DNA of 16,198 nucleotides from Bacteroides sp. UBA939 (GTDB lineage Bacteria; Bacteroidota; Bacteroidia; Bacteroidales; Bacteroidaceae), in assembly GCF_002293435.1 (NCBI RefSeq), contig NZ_DBDF01000158.1:1-16198 (forward strand), read 5' to 3'. The notes under the pieces were generated by a model. That model had not been told where the DNA came from, ran no database searches, and was given only the letters and a program-made list of their open reading frames with translations. Made by a program: the position numbers and the translations under genes. Below are positions 14,754-16,198 of the stretch, one piece after another (within the stretch, counting starts at the first letter, position 1; each line of letters begins with the position of its first letter).

Positions 14754-14840
14754 GGATGATTCCAAATTGCATTCCAGATAATTCCAAATTACATTACGGA
14801 TAATTCCAATTACATTACGAATGTTTCCAAATTACATTAC
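14754..14840. repeat. Four 21-22-bp tandem repeats directly after the serpin gene
   Basis: Plus-strand units start at 14754, 14776, 14798 and 14819 (22, 22, 21 and 22 bp) and share the core ATTCCAAATTACATTAC with small changes; the third lacks one A. On the serpin's strand they begin 1 bp after its TAA and read GTAATGTAATTTGGAATTAT. Divergence grows with distance from the gene: the unit farthest from the stop (14754-14775) has most changes. Confidence 0.85.
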
Positions 14841-14841
14841 A

Positions 14842-16086
14842 TTATAGTTCCGTAATCTTCCCCATAAAGAGAATCGCCCCTGTACTTTTTTCCTTTATCA
14901 TGAAAGCAAAAGGACGATCGACATAGAAAGGAATAGGGGTAGAAGGACCGACAGAAGTTGTCATCATTCCACCTATTGTTACTGCTGCGGCCTCAGTTCC
15001 TTCTTCATCTACATTGACATAAGTGAACTGTTGCAGAAGACCGATAAATAAATTCTCCTCCGACATTTTGGAGAAATCAGCTCTGTGTTTATCAAAAGCA
15101 TCTTGCATCCCCATAGCAACCATGTCTCCTATGAGACTTTTGTCATACTCCACTTTGAAACGGGGAAGCTTAACCTGTAACTCCCTGCCGTACAGGCTCT
15201 CGCCCCACTCTTTCCAGTTACCGGAAGTCAGTTCAGCCAGGCTCTCGTCCAGCGTCTTGCCTTCGGCGGGCAATAATACCACCATGCTGAAAGCCTCGTT
15301 ACCGTATGGAAGTTCCGCTATGGCGAATGCAGTGTTATGGACATAATTGAACGTTCCGGTCTGATTCATCATATTTACCTTCCGCTCAATGCCATCGGAG
15401 TTGGTAAAGTTCTCCTGGCGAGTATCCGACTTCCGGAATTGGCTCCTCCAGATTCCTTTGAAGTAAAGTGCATTAATCAAATACATGCGTGCATCTTCAG
15501 GTATCTCCTCGATGACTTTCTTTATACAATTATTCGTCTGCTCGGCACACCATTGGTTGATTACATCTTTCGCTTTGGGAGATGCAAAGTCAAGTTCCTG
15601 TACACGGGCGTCATACTTTTTCTTATTCACATCCACAAAAGAGTCAAAAACCTTAAAGCCTTGCTTCACCCAGATGGAGTTGGCTATTCCCAACTGGGTG
15701 GTGTTGTCCAGATCCAGTAAAGCGGTGGTCAGTTTCCGGTTATAATTATTCAAGTCGTCGAGAGAGAAAGATGCGGCGGGGAATCCCAGCACGTCCTGCA
15801 TTTCAGTAAGTGTATTGCCCCAAGCCCCGTTAGTAATCATTGACAAACAAAGCGAAGCGCTCAGCGGAGAGACAAACACATTGGGCTTTCTTGCTTCTGT
15901 GCTGCACACCTGGCCGAAGAAATGGAAGGCAAAATCAGTACCTGCTTCCAACATTTCTTGTTCTGCACGGGTTAGCGAGATGTCTTTACGCGGTTTGGGT
16001 TCCGGCTGAGGGGTCTCGTTCTCATCATTCTGACATGCTGCAAAGATACTGAGTAGGCTTAATGCAGCGATAGTTTTCTTTAACAT
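14842..16086 (-). CDS. Serpin-family serine protease inhibitor, lipoprotein
   Basis: 414 aa. The N-terminus has a short lipoprotein signal (MLKKTIAALSLLSIFAAC) with a lipobox ending at Cys18. Next come QNDENE and a Pro-rich linker (to about 35), so the mature protein is probably tethered to the outer membrane. The acidic stretch after Cys resembles Bacteroidetes surface-export signals. The serpin fold follows: FVSPLSASLCLSM (71-83), NALYFKGIW (205-213) and PFYVDRPFAFMI (386-397). The hinge EEGTEAAAVT (361-370) has the small residues needed for loop insertion, which marks an inhibitory serpin. Counting from the hinge as in alpha-1-antitrypsin puts P1-P1' at T377-S378, but the loop is about four residues longer than there, so the target protease is uncertain. 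It may protect the cell from host or microbial proteases in the gut. The gene stands alone on its strand in the window, with tandem repeats at both ends. Confidence 0.92.
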   Translation of the reverse strand: MLKKTIAALSLLSIFAACQNDENETPQPEPKPRKDISLTRAEQEMLEAGTDFAFHFFGQVCSTEARKPNVFVSPLSASLCLSMITNGAWGNTLTEMQDVLGFPAASFSLDDLNNYNRKLTTALLDLDNTTQLGIANSIWVKQGFKVFDSFVDVNKKKYDARVQELDFASPKAKDVINQWCAEQTNNCIKKVIEEIPEDARMYLINALYFKGIWRSQFRKSDTRQENFTNSDGIERKVNMMNQTGTFNYVHNTAFAIAELPYGNEAFSMVVLLPAEGKTLDESLAELTSGNWKEWGESLYGRELQVKLPRFKVEYDKSLIGDMVAMGMQDAFDKHRADFSKMSEENLFIGLLQQFTYVNVDEEGTEAAAVTIGGMMTTSVGPSTPIPFYVDRPFAFMIKEKSTGAILFMGKITEL

Positions 16087-16103
16087 AAGTGTATAGTATT
16101 GAT

Positions 16104-16156
16104 TTCTATTAAGTTATTCTATTAGTTTATTCTATTAAGTTATATCTATTAAGTTA
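16104..16156. repeat. Four 13-bp tandem repeats upstream of the serpin gene
   Basis: TTCTATTAAGTTA occurs at 16104-16116 and 16130-16142, with variants TTCTATTAGTTTA at 16117-16129 and ATCTATTAAGTTA at 16144-16156 (one extra T before the last). The array begins 17 bp upstream of the serpin ATG, where the promoter should be. No good TAnnTTTG is visible on the minus strand in the remaining 112 bp, so the array may overlap or replace ordinary promoter elements. Confidence 0.8.
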
Positions 16157-16198
16157 AGTAGCTGTTCATAATTAGTTTATACTATATTTTTTAGACGC

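Overview
The window looks like chromosomal DNA from a Bacteroides species. I see three grounds for this. Several genes are preceded by the Bacteroidetes -7 promoter element TAnnTTTG, and there are no clear Shine-Dalgarno sequences. The gene content is typical of the genus: a Na+-pumping decarboxylase in oadG-oadA-oadB order, tsaC-ClC, fmt, rpe-comEC, and a serpin lipoprotein. Gene ends and gaps carry the short AT-rich tandem repeats common in this genus. I do not assign a species. No tRNA, rRNA, CRISPR array or complete insertion sequence is visible.

Layout. 1-2530: an AT-rich leader, then a cytoplasmic GH65 disaccharide phosphorylase (+), most like maltose phosphorylase. 2515-2609: a two-sided heptamer-repeat hairpin between convergent genes. 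2610-6012: a minus-strand operon oadG, oadA (biotin carboxyltransferase/decarboxylase) and oadB (membrane Na+ pump), which couples decarboxylation, probably of oxaloacetate, to Na+ export. 6013-6841: an 829-bp gap between divergent genes holding a 45-bp tandem repeat array and a perfect 21-bp palindrome. 6842-9225: tsaC (tRNA t6A synthesis) followed at 17 bp by a ClC chloride channel/transporter with two CBS domains. 9226-9555: a repeat-rich gap with a two-armed array of 11-bp units inside nested inverted repeats. 9556-10527: fmt, initiator-tRNA formylation. 10702-11295: an ECF-type sigma factor. 11510-11695: a 61-aa protein of unknown function with its own promoter. 11761-14572: rpe (pentose phosphate pathway) and a ComEC-family DNA-uptake channel gene starting with TTG. 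14573-14841: another convergent gap full of repeats. 14842-16086: an inhibitory-type serpin lipoprotein on the minus strand, with four 13-bp tandem repeats upstream.

Most genes are housekeeping or well-known families. The less explained material is the noncoding DNA. Short tandem repeats sit at or within about 10 bp of the stop codons of all four genes that face each other (GH65, oadB, comEC, serpin). Three other repeat structures occupy promoter-side gaps: 45-bp units with internal palindromes, 11-bp CCGTAC units converging on a centre, and 13-bp units upstream of the serpin. At protein level the points to note are a ClC with Val where transporters have the inner proton glutamate, an OadA with Trp in place of the first-motif His, a ComEC with no recognisable metallo-beta-lactamase motif, and a serpin with a possible surface-export signal.
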